A stretch of DNA of 64,000 bases from Strongylocentrotus purpuratus (GCF_000002235.5 NW_022145615.1:33921594-33985593), one strand, 5' to 3'; positions 44,948-56,069 are shown, numbered from the stretch's first letter. A program made the numbers and translations. The notes: a model not told the origin generated them from the letters alone.

Positions 44948-46341
44948 TCCAGGAACCCTGATAACATTGAGTGGTGATGAGTTACTAGTCGCAATTTTAA
45001 TTTAAACCATGCACTTGGGTTCTGGTTTTTCAGTCTTTGGATCCGATTCTTGTAGTAATCTACTTTTGCTTTCTTGATTTCTCTTATGACTTTGTTCTTC
45101 AAACTGGACCACTCGGGACTGCAGCTACTGAAAGCAGCCTGTCTACGCTTGATCAGTTCTTTTACCACTGGTGTGATCCAAGGTTTGTCCTTGCAGTGGA
45201 CCTTTACTTCTCTTGATGGGAAGAATAACTCAATGGCAGAATTGAGGTCATTGTAGAAGTTGTCACACTTGGTACTGACATCATCTGCATTTGTGACACT
45301 AGACCAATCGTGAAGAACAATCCAATTCCCGAATCGTCTTATGCCAGATTCCTTCATCGGTTGAATGGTTCTTGATGTGGTACGGTTAGCATGTTTCACC
45401 AGATAGACTTTAGGCAGCCACTTAACCCCTCTATGATCACTGCGGCCCACTGGAGACATTAATTCAATAGAGGAATAGAGGCTTTGCATGTTAGTAAGTA
45501 TCTTATCAAGGATTGCGTCTTTTCGTGTGGCTTTGTCAACCACTTGTTTTAAACCATGTCCGTTGGTGAGTTGACTTAGATTTAGGCGATTTACATCACC
45601 AAGAATAATGATTCCTGCTTGTTGGAATTTAGCAAGAATATCATCAATGGCCTGTGATATGTGCTGGATCAGCGAGTCACTGTCAGGGTTGTTGGGGGGA
45701 CTGTATAGCGTTGCTACGAAGATGGAGGACACTGAGCGCGGCAGTCGGTGAGGGCGCAATTGAACCCATACAATCTCATGATATGATGGTACCGTAATGA
45801 GACTCATTGGTGTTGGGTGCATTTCATCTCTGACGTACAGTGCCACGCCCCCTCCACGCCTTCCAGTCCGATTCTTAGAAAACATAGAGTAACCGGGAAT
45901 GTTATACACTTGATTAGGTATTTCATCAGTGAACCAAGTCTCGCTCACCGAGATGATGTCAAAATCACCTTCTGTAACAACAGTTGTAAACTCATCAAAT
46001 GTGTTGTTTAGTGACTGTGTATTAGTCATGTACACTGAAGGCAAGGTGACTTTCTGGTGGTTGAGCTCAATTTTTACATTTGCACATGTTCTTTGATTGC
46101 GCTCAGTCCATTGAACTGTTGATCGATGTGGTATAATTCTAACCGGAATCTTTCTCTTAATGTGCCTACCAGCTCTCCGGCCTCTTCTTTTCTTCGAAAT
46201 TCCACAGTCTTGTATTGTTAAATGGGTCTCATCAGATAGTTTGAACGGTGGGCTGCGTAATGACAATAGCTCTGTCCGTGAATAAGATATCCTCTTGACG
46301 GCAGTTAACCCTTCTGCTGCCGAATCGATTTCTGGCTGCAT
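44938..46341 (-). pseudogene. LINE endonuclease half of ORF2
   Basis: About 467 codons from MQPEIDSAAEGLTAVKR. A basic N-terminal region (RTELLSLRS; SKKRRGRRAGRHIKRK) precedes the APE endonuclease: SVYMTNTQSLNNTFDEF (N box), IISVSETWF (catalytic Glu), RRGGGVALYVRDE, FVATLYSPPNNPD, IIILGDVNRL (GDxN) and SPVGRSDHRGV (SDH box). A linker with CKDKPWITPVVKELIKRRQA follows, up to SAWFKLKLR. All catalytic boxes look intact. The true frame shifts near 45000 into the RT frame. Confidence 0.8.
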
Positions 46342-46637
46342 TTGGGTAGGGTACTCAGTGGCTGGACTCCCATTGCTAGCCCGACAAAGTTATTCACCAC
46401 ACCGCACAAAGTAGCAGTTACAAACAGGCACACAAACCTCATAGCGATAAGTTAAAAATACTTGTCAGTTTAATCGAAGTTCTCAGCAAAAACTTACGTC
46501 ATTATGTCCATTGAAAAATCAAGAACATGAAATGTGACTTCTGAAACTATTTAGACTGCTAAAGTAGTAAAACGTGATAAAAAATTATGGAACAAATCGT
46601 TGTAGGCGTCAGCATCAAACAGCGCCATCGTCATCAT

Positions 46638-47328
46638 ATTCGTGCAGGAGGGGGAGGGGGGGACTGAATTTAGACAAGGATTAAGAGTCGAGAACGGTAC
46701 AACGAATCGTCTTCTTTCTCTAATGATTTAAAGAATCGTAAAAGCTTCCACGCTTCGCGCGGAAGGAGGAAAACTGAATTCAGACGAGGATTAAGAGTCG
46801 AGAACTGTACAACGCATCGTCTTGTTTCTCGAATGATTTAATGAAACGTAAAAGCTTCCGCGCTTCGCGCGGGAGGGGGACAATCTAAATTCAGACGAGG
46901 ATTATTTTCGAAAACGGTACAACGAATCGTCTTCTTTCTCTAATGATTGAAAGAAACTTAAAAGCTTTCGCGCTTCGCGCAGAGGGGGGGAACCTGAATT
47001 CAGACGAGGATTAAGAGTCGAAAACTCTACAACGAACCGTCTTCTTTCTTTAATAGTTAAATAAATCGTAAATTTTCCGCGCTTCGCGCGGGAGGTGAAA
47101 AACTTAATTCAGACGAGAATTTTTTTTCGAGAACGGTACAACGAATCGTCTTCTTTCTCTAATAATTTAATAAAACGTCAAAGCTTCCGCGTTTCTCGGG
47201 GGAGGGAGGGGGAAACTCGCCCCTCACTGCACCGACCCCCCCCCGCATTATGTCACTGTTGGTCACCATTACGTACCAATATTTGGCTCGCAAAATTTCA
47301 AATTTGGGCCCCCCCCCCCCTAAGAAAT
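46638..47328. repeat. satellite-1 array (second part) and right-end block
   Basis: Five units with GGTACAACGAATCGTCTTC-type cores at about 46697, 46807, 46916, 47030 and 47137, then the ACCAATATTTGGCTCGC block and poly-C. Continues the array cut by the LINE. Confidence 0.85.
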
Positions 47329-47352
47329 CCTGGATCCGCGCCTGAACGGATT

Positions 47353-48356
47353 ATCCCGATAAGGTGAAATCGTTTGGTGTTATTCAAAATGGTATGAGTG
47401 ACCATTATATCAGTTACTTGGTGTGGAAATGTAAACATACTTCCCAAAGTGAAACATTTGTATCGTTCAGAAAGTCGAGAAATGTAGATTTAGAAGCTTT
47501 CAGGTCTGATTTGCGTAATCAAAACTGGAAGAAAGTAAAAGAGTTTAGTGATATAAATGATGCAGTTAGTGAATGGAAAAAAGTTGCTGTTAGAAGTAGT
47601 TAACAAGCATATGCCATTAAAGACAAGACGAGTGAGAAAAAACCTCCCCATGGATGAACAGTGAAATACTTACTTTAATGAAACAGAGAGATAAAGCAAA
47701 ACTGAAAGCCAAAAAGAGAAACAGTGATGACTTATGGAAACTCTATAAACGCATGAAAAATAAAGTTACCACCGAGATAAGAAAATCCAAACGTAAACAC
47801 ATATGTGATAAACTATCTGAAGTCACCAATAGAAACGAATCTTGGACAACACTCAAAAGTTTAATGGGTAATTGTAATTCTTCTAACAGCACTTTTCCGA
47901 AAGAAAATTCAAGTGTAATAGCGAATGAGTTTAATAACCACTTTGCAGATATAGCGACAAATGTATGCACAAATAACACAAGGGCTAATAACCGGCTTTA
48001 TTCCCATGGTGAAAAGATTTCTGACAGAAAATTTAAATTTGTTAATGTATCTCAATCTTATGTCTTGAAACAAGTAATGTCAATGAAAACAAAAAAGTCC
48101 GTCGGGTTAGACGAAATTTCTATGTATATTCTTAAAGAGTCAATATCTGAAATGATTGAATCTTTTACCTTTTTAATCAACAAATCTTTATCGGAAGGGG
48201 TTGTGCCTGACAAATGGAAAGTCGCAAAAGTAATACCGATACACACAAAAAGGAGATAAACTAGATTTCAATAATTATAGGCCGATCTCACTGTTGCCTT
48301 GCGCCTCTAAAGTTATGGAAAGAGTCGTTGAGCGACAATTGCTTGATTATTTAAAG
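47353..48356 (+). pseudogene. LINE ORF2, second part: endonuclease end and start of RT
   Basis: After the second AACGGATT copy the frame reads VIQNGMSDHYISYLVWK, the SDH box missing from the piece ending at 40378. It runs on through FRKSRNVDLEAFRSDLRNQN, PPWMNSEILTLMKQRDKAKL, FNNHFADIATNV, KTKKSVGLDEISMYILKESI and WKVAKVIPIHTK. After a shift near 48245 it ends with YRPISLLPCASKVMERVVER and LLDYLKC. Two shifts or stops (near 47603 and 48245). The RT then stops abruptly at 48356, where a small TIR element begins; the rest of the polymerase is missing from the window. Confidence 0.75.
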
Positions 48357-48540
48357 TGCCTTTTGTACATACAATTTCACAATTTTTTTTTGTTTTCTTC
48401 GTATTTATTTGTGTTCTTGATCCGACTTCATAACATGTGAAGTAAATATCATTTTGCATTCTATATCTTGCTTTCAGGGGAGTACATTATCTCAATCACA
48501 AGAAAGAAGGAAAAACATGAAATTTGATGTACAAAAGGCA
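48357..48540. mobile_element. 184-bp MITE with 14-bp perfect TIRs
   Basis: TGCCTTTTGTACAT (48357-48370) and ATGTACAAAAGGCA (48527-48540). No coding. It abuts the broken end of the LINE RT, so its arrival may have come with loss of adjacent DNA. No flanking duplication recognised. Confidence 0.6.
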
Positions 48541-48998
48541 TGGAGAGTTGTCCACAGATGATGTCATCAAATTGAATACCGCCCTCTAGTGACTAGTCAT
48601 TTCAAAAAGCTTGCGATCAACGGAGACGGTCGCTTTCTCTAAAAGCTCCTAATTGGCGTGTATTATATAGAATTTTGGCGGGAATTTCGAACCAGCCGCA
48701 CCCCTCTGAACTCGACGGCAGCTGAGTCAATCCTGTACCGTGTCCAGCCCATCGGACTATACGAGCTTTCGCCGTAGCAATCTCGTTGTTGGATCACATC
48801 TTCACGTTTTAACTCGTTCGTCACTTTAGTCAAGGCAAAGGTCTAGGAGGTGACCCTAAGTGGCAATCCTGTGGTGATTTATTGCACTCATTTTCATCCC
48901 TCCATTCACGTAAGATTAACAACTTAAATAACACAGCCTTGAAAGGTAAGAATTTTCACTTATCCTACTAATCTTAATTATGCGCGTTTGAAAATTGA

Positions 48999-50405
48999 AT
49001 GGCGTCGATTTCTCTCTCCTCTTTATCTTCGGGGGAAGAGAATTATATGACGGCCGTTGCTGAGAAATACCGGGACGATGTACATGATTTAGGTGAAGGT
49101 ATATCTTCTGACGGTACTACGGTCCCGGAAGATAGTGACATTGCAGATTGTTCATGGAAAACGGCAGTACGCAAAAAATCGAAAAAGAGGCCAAGGGTTA
49201 GAAGCAATAGTGATGGAGTGTTACATGAAAAGAATAACAAAATACCCAAATTCTCCCGCTCGACACCAACTCATTCTGAGGTTAAAGTAGTTATTGTTGG
49301 ATTGGAGAATAAGAATGTGTGCAGAGCCAACCCCGTGAAGGTTGTAAAACAAATTCATGATCTTGTAGGCAGAGTAAAAGATATGGTAAAAGAAAGAAAC
49401 ATGTTGATTGTGAGATGTGAGAGCGAAAACCAAATACCCAAACTGTTGGAATTAACCCAGTTGGCGGGCATTAATGTGAAAGTTACACGATACGATGGGA
49501 GCCAATCAACCACTAAAGGAGTTATTCACAAGATTGATCCCCAAATCAGTAACGAGGAAATAGAGGAAGTTTTGAAAGAACAGAATGTAGTGAACGCTAA
49601 AAGATTTATGAAGAAGATCAAAGGAGAAATGGTAGCAACCCCTTCCGTTCTCCTCACTTTCAAGGGTAAAAACTTACCCGAGTCCATACATTTTCTGTAT
49701 GAGGTAAAGCAAGTGGATGACTATATCCCTCCTGTGCCGCGATGCCATAAATGTCAGTTATTCGGACACATTAGGCAAACTTGTAAAGGCAATATCCGAT
49801 GTGTTAGATGCGGGGGAGAACATGAGTTCGAAGATTGCCCTAATAAGGAGAACCCTAAATGCCTCAGATGTGGTGAAAACCACTCTGCAGCTTACCAAGG
49901 TTGTAAATTTTATGCAGAGGCGAAGCAAATTCAAAAAATAAAATTACAGGAAAACCTCACTTATGCCCAAGCCGTTACTGACATGGATAATCAGAAAGAC
50001 ATGGGTAGTGCAAATCTAAACAAACCTGCCAAAAAACATAACCCAGAATCAAGGCCAAATAACCCTCAGAGAGCCAATCCGAATCCTCAGAGAGCCAATC
50101 CGAACCCTCAGGCCCATACCCCACACACAGTACGAGAAAGAAAGGGACAGGAAGAAAGGGACAGGGCAATACCCAGATCTCATTCCCAGATCCCAATTCC
50201 AGTACGAAAAACAAAGAAGGAAACTGCAACCCAAACTCCAGTAAATATGACATCTATTGATTTGATTATGTTTATTCTGTTTGTGGTACGACAGTTGCCT
50301 CAGTCCAGTAATGATGATAATTTCTTGGAAGCGGTAGTTAGAGCAGGCAAAGAAATTTTGAAGGTAGACATTACCATGGAAATGGTAAAAAGTCGCCTCA
50401 TATAA
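48999..50405 (+). CDS. LINE ORF1 protein, gag-like with three CCHC knuckles
   Basis: 468 codons, intact. Residues 1-90 are acidic/serine-rich then basic (RKKSKKRPRVRSN). Residues 95-245 form an RRM-like region (SEVKVVIVGLENKN; MLIVRCESENQIPKLLELTQ). Zinc knuckles follow at C249-C262 (CHKCQLFGHIRQTC), C268-C280 (CVRCGGEHEFEDC) and C288-C302 (CLRCGENHSAAYQGC), then a Pro/Asn tract with repeated RANPNPQ near 350. It should bind LINE RNA and form the ribonucleoprotein used for retrotransposition. ORF2 begins 23 bases downstream. Confidence 0.85.
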   Translation: MASISLSSLSSGEENYMTAVAEKYRDDVHDLGEGISSDGTTVPEDSDIADCSWKTAVRKKSKKRPRVRSNSDGVLHEKNNKIPKFSRSTPTHSEVKVVIVGLENKNVCRANPVKVVKQIHDLVGRVKDMVKERNMLIVRCESENQIPKLLELTQLAGINVKVTRYDGSQSTTKGVIHKIDPQISNEEIEEVLKEQNVVNAKRFMKKIKGEMVATPSVLLTFKGKNLPESIHFLYEVKQVDDYIPPVPRCHKCQLFGHIRQTCKGNIRCVRCGGEHEFEDCPNKENPKCLRCGENHSAAYQGCKFYAEAKQIQKIKLQENLTYAQAVTDMDNQKDMGSANLNKPAKKHNPESRPNNPQRANPNPQRANPNPQAHTPHTVRERKGQEERDRAIPRSHSQIPIPVRKTKKETATQTPVNMTSIDLIMFILFVVRQLPQSSNDDNFLEAVVRAGKEILKVDITMEMVKSRLI

Positions 50406-50428
50406 CTAATAAGTCCATATCAGACCTA

Positions 50429-53400
50429 TTGATTGTACAATGGAACGCACAAGGCTTGACGGCGCATGGCGCAAACTTTTTATCTTCCCTTATTGATAAC
50501 AATTTGTTAAGTATTCACCCAGATATAATGTGCATCCAAGAAACTTGGTTTAACGATTTTAATGTTTTGTCTATACCCAATTACGTTTGTGTTTGTAAAA
50601 ACAGGCCGGACGGCAGAAGAGGTGGTTTGGTGATGTATTTAAAAAACGACATCACTTTTCAGGCGATGGATACACCCAGGAACGCCGAATACCAAAAAGT
50701 TGATATTTTTTGTAAAAACGGAGTTATCTCAATCTTCAACTATTATAATCCGTGTAAAAAGATTGAACTGATAGATCTAAATAACATGATAAGAAATGTG
50801 CCGGGGAAGTATTTGATTCTAGGCGACTTTAATAGTCACAATCCTCTATGGGGGAGCAACAAATTAGACACAAACGGTAGAACTGTGGAGTCTTTTATAG
50901 AAAATAATGATTTGGTTTTATTAAATGATGGATCTCCTACAAGGTTAGACCCATATTATGGTACATACTCAAATCTGGATTTGTCCTTAGTATCGAAAGA
51001 ATTAGCACGTAATACAGAATGGAAAGTACTATCCAATAATTTTGGCAGTGATCATAATCTGGTTTGCTAAAATTTTAAACATGTGTACAATAGACCAGGG
51101 GGTGAGAATATGGGACAGAGATGGTCTTTTAGAAAGGTTAATTGGGAAGAGTATAGAGAAGAAATTGAAGAGGCATTGAGAAAAGAAGGATATGAAAATC
51201 TTGGTGCAGAACTAAACATTCAAGGCAGATACAATGTGATTGTTAAGGTGATCAAGGAAACGTCGAACAAGTGCATTCCGCGTGTGCAGATTGCCAAGAG
51301 AAGAAAAGTAAATCCCTGGTGGAACAATGCCTGCAAGAAGGCGGTGCAAGAGAGAAATCGTCTTAAAAACAGGTTAAGAAGGTATTATGATCTAAATGAT
51401 GTTAAGAAATACTTAAAGAAGAAAGCTGTCGCTCAGAAGGTAATCAGGAGAGCTCAATATGATTATTGGTTAGAGTACTGCCGTAGAATGAATAGATTTA
51501 CAGACATTGGGAAAGTCTGGGAACAGGTTAAAAGAATGCGGGACAGTACAATGAACAAGCACATCTTTCACAATCTATTTGTAGACGGAAATATCTTGAA
51601 AGAATCTGAGGAAAAAGCTAATGCAATGGCAACCTATTTTAAATCGGTTGATGAATCACTTTTCGTAACTAAAAATGAAAACGAAAATATCTTGTACAAT
51701 AATTCTTCAACAAATGATGATGATTGTATCAATGATGACTTTAACATGAGTGAAATGGGGAATGTTTTAAAGGAGATGAAAAACTCCTCATCCGGTAAGG
51801 ATGATATTTATTTAATTATGATTAAGAATTTGCCGAACAAGGCACTCGTGTATTTATTAAACTTGTATAATGACATTTGGAAAATCTCACTTTTTCCACA
51901 TCAGTGGTATGAGGTTATTCAAATACCAATCTTGAAATCCGGAAAAGATCCGACTCAAGTGACCTCTTATAGGCCGATTTCGTTGATATCAACATTCTCT
52001 AAAATTATGGAAAAAAATGATAAAAAATCGCCTGACGTGGTTCTAGAAAAAAACAGACTATTAAATCCTATTCAATCTGGCTTCCGCAAATATAGGAATG
52101 TCAAAGATCACTTAGTGAGATTGGAGACGGACATACATATATCCTTGAAAAGTAAAAAATATACCGTAGCGGTCTTTCTTGATTTAGAAAAAGCATATGA
52201 TTCGCTATGGAAAACAGGTCTACTAAGAAAATTATCTATCTTAGGCATTGGTGGAAAAATGTTACTTTTTATAAAAGCATTTCTATTGAGTAGGATTTCT
52301 AATGTGAGGATAAATAACTATATGTCTCGCCACTACACGTTAGAAAATGGAATCCCGCAAGGAAGTTCATTAAGTCCTTTATTATTTACTTTAATGTTAA
52401 ATGATCTCAAGATAAATGTAAGTGATGTTAAATTATCTTGCTATGCTGATGACATTGCAATCTGGTGTTCAAATAAGGATTTAGAGCTGGCCCGCAGGAA
52501 ATTACAAGAGGCCCTGCATGAGCTTGAGATATGGTGTTGGACGTGGAAGTTAAACGTTTCCCCTACCAAATCTGCAGTATTAGTCTTTACCAACAAACAA
52601 AAGAAAGATATTCTTCTACAAATAAAAGGACATAATCTGCCTATATGCGAGCAGTATAAGTTCCTTGGTGTGAGGTTTGACTCCAATTTAACTTGGTCTG
52701 TCCATATAGATTCTATCATTGATAAATGTAAGAAAAGAATAAACTTGCTACGTTGTGTCTCCGGCACCCCCTGGGGAAGTAAGTATGAGATTTTGATGAT
52801 GATTTATAAAGGACTTATCCTATCCATTTTGGACTATGGGAGTGAAATGTATGATTCTGCTTGTATATCTTTAACAAAAAAACTTGACTCTATCCAATAC
52901 AGAGCCTTAAAAATTATTACAGGCACAATACACAATGTGTCCTTGGAGGCTTTACAAGTTTTGACCGGGGAGCTGCCTCTGAGATATCGTAGAAGGTTGT
53001 TAAATGATAACTTTCGAGTTTATTTACTGTCTAGTACTTTAAACCACCCAACAAAAGAAGTATTGGGTGATGACTATGATTTAAATAACTTAGAATGGAA
53101 GATAGGAGAAGGACCTTTTAAACTGCGATCCTTTAGAGACGAAGTAGTGGTGGAAGGGCAAACCAACTTATTGCCGAAAATCCCAGAATGGCGGTTAGCA
53201 CGACCACAAGTGTCTTTCGAACACCATGGCAAAGTGCAAAAAAAGGAAATGCCTCCATTTGAAATAAAATCGATTGTTCTAGATAGCATTGGAAATTCAT
53301 GGAATGGGTTTTTACATATATATACAGATGGTTCTAAACTCGAGGATGGGAAGACAGGAGCCGCATTTTATGTGTCTCATTATAATGTGGTGAAATTTTT

Positions 53401-54148
53401 TAGATTATCCCATGTCTGTATTATGAGAGCAGAACTAGTGGCCATACTAATGGCACTAGAGTGGATTAATACATTTATTGAATCCTCTTCGGTGGTAATT
53501 TTTAGCGACGCTTTGTCAGCTTTACAAATGATCGATTCATACTTTATTAGATGTGCTATTGTAAATGAAATTTTATCCATAATTAATATTTTGCAGTTTA
53601 AGGATGTTTGTGTTGCTTTTGAATGGATTCCGTCACATTGCGATATTAGGGGCAATGAGATCGTAGATCGGGCTGCCAAAAAAGGAGCCATGAAAAGGTG
53701 TATAGACATAGTTATACCAAATACAAGAAGTGAATTGGCAGCCTCTCGTTTGATCCATTATAACAAATTATGGCAAGCAGAATGGGACAATGCAGAACAC
53801 GGTAGATTTTTATATGCTTTGCATAGCGACGTTTCAAAGCCCATACATAGACAAGGCCTATCTCGCAGAGAAGAATGCTTGATACAACAACTAAGAGTAG
53901 GTAACTGTAGTTTAAATTATTACCTTTTTCAAATTAACCAACACGATACTGGTCTTTGTGAAGTTTGTCAAGAAGATGAAACAATTAAACATTTTATTTT
54001 CTATTGTACAAAATACGACAAAGATAGACGTCTCTTAAAAGAAAGGATTAAATTGAACAACCCCAATCTGAAACAATTATTGATGTCTAACCCAATTTTT
54101 ACTCGTGAATTATTGGGTTACATATACGATACTAATCGTTTTAGATAG
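50429..54148 (+). pseudogene. LINE ORF2: endonuclease, RT and RNase H; one in-frame stop
   Basis: About 1240 codons in one frame, broken only by TAA at 51068 (GSDHNLVC-stop-NFKHVYNRPGG). Endonuclease: IVQWNAQGL, IMCIQETWF, GRRGGLVMYLKND, YLILGDFNSHNPLWG and FGSDHNLV. RT: YRPISLISTFSKIME, NPIQSGFRKYRNVKDHLV, AVFLDLEKAYDSLWK, NGIPQGSSLSPLLFTLMLND, CYADDIAIW (YADD, near 52445) and YKFLGVRFDSNLTW. RNase H: IYTDGSKLEDGKTGAAFYV, MRAELVAILMALEWI, VIFSDALSALQMI and FEWIPSHCDIRGNEIVDRAA, with D, E, D, D all present. The C-terminal zinc-like CEVCQEDETIKHFIFYC lies near 53960. The stop falls between endonuclease and RT. Confidence 0.88.
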
Positions 54149-54294
54149 CTTTTAAAGCTATCAGGGATCCCCTTAACTTATGTCGATCCTGTAATAATAT
54201 ATAAAATGAAGTATTTGCGGTTTTTCCATGAACAATTGCAACTAACTCCCATCTCGCCTTTTATGTGCATTTTATGCAATTTAAATATTGCAGC

Positions 54295-54350
<56 letters not shown>

Positions 54351-54599
54351 CATATCACTATTAATTTCATTTCACCAAGGAAAGTCGCTCGTGGGCTTGA
54401 TTTCCGAAGCCACGCCAAAGCTATACACGAAATTGACTGGCGCAAATAATCTTTGAGATTGAAGAGCGCCATCTAAACGAAGAACCAACCAACCAACCTC
54501 TTACTTCCTTATTCCTTGCCCGATTTTGTTCAAATTTTCACTGATATTTTTCAAATATCTTAAACTTTACAATAAAAGTAACTTAGTATGAAGGTTTTG

Positions 54600-54690
54600 G
54601 TTTCCTTTAAGACTCAAAACCACGACCTTCGCATTCACAGACAAGCGATCAAACCACTAGTCTACGATTCTCAGCTCTTTATAAATACAT
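54600..54690 (-). repeat. degenerate tRNA-like SINE head
   Basis: On the minus strand TAGACTAGTGGTTTGATCGC resembles an A box, CTGTGAA an anticodon loop, and GGTCGTGGTTTTGAGTC a B box (normally GGTTCGA). The acceptor stem does not pair. It may be a SINE fragment or chance. Confidence 0.35.
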
Positions 54691-54782
54691 GTATATACAT
54701 ATATGTTGAATTTCATCCACGTATTGGCAGTGTTCGACAGTACAGAGATCACCCACAAGCATTGCCATCCCTGAAGAGGGGA

Positions 54783-54886
54783 CAGGGGCGGATCCAGCCG
54801 GCGGCTAGGGAGGGGCCAAAGAGGGGGCCAATTCGTGAGTATATATTTAGCGGCGACTCAGCCGACCGGCCGAATAAGCGAGGGTG
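54783..54886. mobile_element. left part of a small hAT-like element cut by the foldback element
   Basis: CAGGGGCGGATCCAG.. then GGGGCCAATTCGTGAG, TATTTAGCGGCGA and GACCGGCCGAATAAGCG, the inverted equivalent of 19770-19844. The related sequence should continue beyond the foldback insertion (60634 onward, CGGGAGGGATTGGGG), but I do not see its other terminus. Confidence 0.5.
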
Positions 54887-54930
54887 GACTAATATGGCAC
54901 GCCACAGCCGTCATAATTGGTCGAGTTTAC

Positions 54931-55280
54931 AAAAAAGCAGTCGACTTTACAAAAAAGCAATCGAGTTAACAAAAAAGCAATCGAGTTTACAAAAAAGCAA
55001 ACGAGTTTACAAAAAAGCAGTCGAGTTTACAAAAAAGCAATCGAGTTTCCAAAAAAGCAGTCGAGAAAAAAAAAAAAGCAGTCGAGAAAAAAAAAAGCAG
55101 TCGAGAAAAAAAAAAAAAGCAGTCGAGAAAAAAAAAAAAGCAGTCGAGAAAAAAAAAAAAGCAGTCGAGAAAAAAAAAAAGCAGTCGAGAAAAAAAAAAA
55201 AGCAGTCGAGAAAAAAAAAAAAAACAGTCGAGAAAAAAAAAAAAGCAGTCGAGAATAAAAAAAAAAAAAAGCCGTCGAGC
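54931..55280. repeat. 20-bp minisatellite in the left foldback arm
   Basis: About eight copies of GCAGTCGAGTTTACAAAAAA, then about eleven of GCAGTCGAG followed by 10-13 A. TCGA at the unit centre is palindromic. Frames of KKAVEKKK or FFLDCFFFF type are products of this array. Confidence 0.9.
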
Positions 55281-56069
55281 ATGCCGGGACATAATTCTAG
55301 TACATTTTTACCTTCGCCGTGATCAGCTGTCCCGTTGCAAACAACGGGATTCTTATCTTATCGAAGCAACATCTTAATCTTGTACATAATCCGCTATTCT
55401 GCAGTGATTTTCTTTCACTCCAGTATCATTTGTACGGTAAGAAACCAAAGTTTGTGTTTATTCATTTTTATGACGAATAAAGCTGATAATACGACGTAAT
55501 CAGAGTGGGCCGGGGTCCAACTTTAGTAAATGTAGGCCTAGATCTAGTCCCGTATATTTAAATATGTGTGCATTTTAAGTAGACTGATTGCCTTGTGTTT
55601 TAGGTAGAAGTTAACCAAATTTACAGTAAAATGAGACTTATGTCTCAGGAAATATGAATAGGTCTAGATCCTATAAACTATACATAATTGATATTGGAAT
55701 AGGATCTACTAGAATGGCCGACACGACAGTTAGATATAGTGATGGTCTTTTGTTGTTGTTTTAGTTTTAAGGGCGTGTGTCATTCAATTATGAATATTTA
55801 CGCTGTGGTGATGGCAATTGAATTAGCCTAGGCCCTAAATGTAAAAAAAAGTAAAAAAAAGGCCATGAAAACGATAGATTTGTCGATCTGGATCTGGATA
55901 TAATAGTCTGATATCGATGAAATCAAACTTGAGCATCTACATGGGTCTACATGAACTTGTGTTAAAGAAGTGATAAGGATTCTTTTGTTACAATTATTCT
56001 TGTGGTCACAAACTTAAATTTGATTGCCTTTCTCCTTTTATTTATCAGTTGCAGCATCATCGAACACGA

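Larger units (their letters stand above)
42542..46637 (-). mobile_element. CR1/L2-like LINE inserted in the satellite array
   Basis: The minus strand holds endonuclease and reverse transcriptase frames (46341-43382), a 3' untranslated region with a 152-bp direct duplication, and an end ..AAAATCCTTCAATCAA at 42542. The satellite reads CTTCG before it and, after ..CATCATATTCG, resumes TGCAGGAGGGGG, suggesting a short target duplication TTCG. The 5' end lies near 46637; the element is close to full length for a single-ORF LINE. One frameshift between the two enzymatic domains. Confidence 0.75.
40379..47344. mobile_element. satellite-bearing hAT-like element (7.0 kb with a nested LINE)
   Basis: Perfect 16-bp ends CAGGCGCGGATCCAGG (40379-40394) and CCTGGATCCGCGCCTG (47329-47344), with an exact 8-bp target duplication AACGGATT (40371-40378 and 47345-47352). 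The insertion is inside a LINE endonuclease gene whose reading resumes on the other side. Modules in order: poly-C/polypurine, a conserved 330-bp interior stretch, satellite-2 array, an internal CAGGCACGTAGCCAGG seam, satellite-1 array, LINE (42542-46637), the rest of the satellite-1 array, and the right-end block. No transposase; before the LINE arrived it was about 2.9 kb. This is the cleanest representative of the family. Confidence 0.88.
48620..54499 (+). mobile_element. I/Nimb-like LINE, nearly full length
   Basis: A 5' leader (about 48620-48998), ORF1 with three zinc knuckles, ORF2 with endonuclease, RT and RNase H, and a 3' region of about 350 bp that includes a long T run (54308-54345) and ends in short tandem AACC units (about 54483-54499), a plausible LINE tail. 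RNase H after RT plus a CCHC-type ORF1 is the I/Nimb/Jockey-side arrangement. The borders are estimates; no target duplication identified. Apart from one ORF2 stop the genes are open, so the copy is young or a recent source's progeny. Confidence 0.8.

Noticed and set aside
54588-55322. 244-codon frame with KKKQSRKKKK repeats
   Set aside because: The repeats are the 20-bp minisatellite read in frame. The first part overlaps a tRNA-like remnant and an element end.
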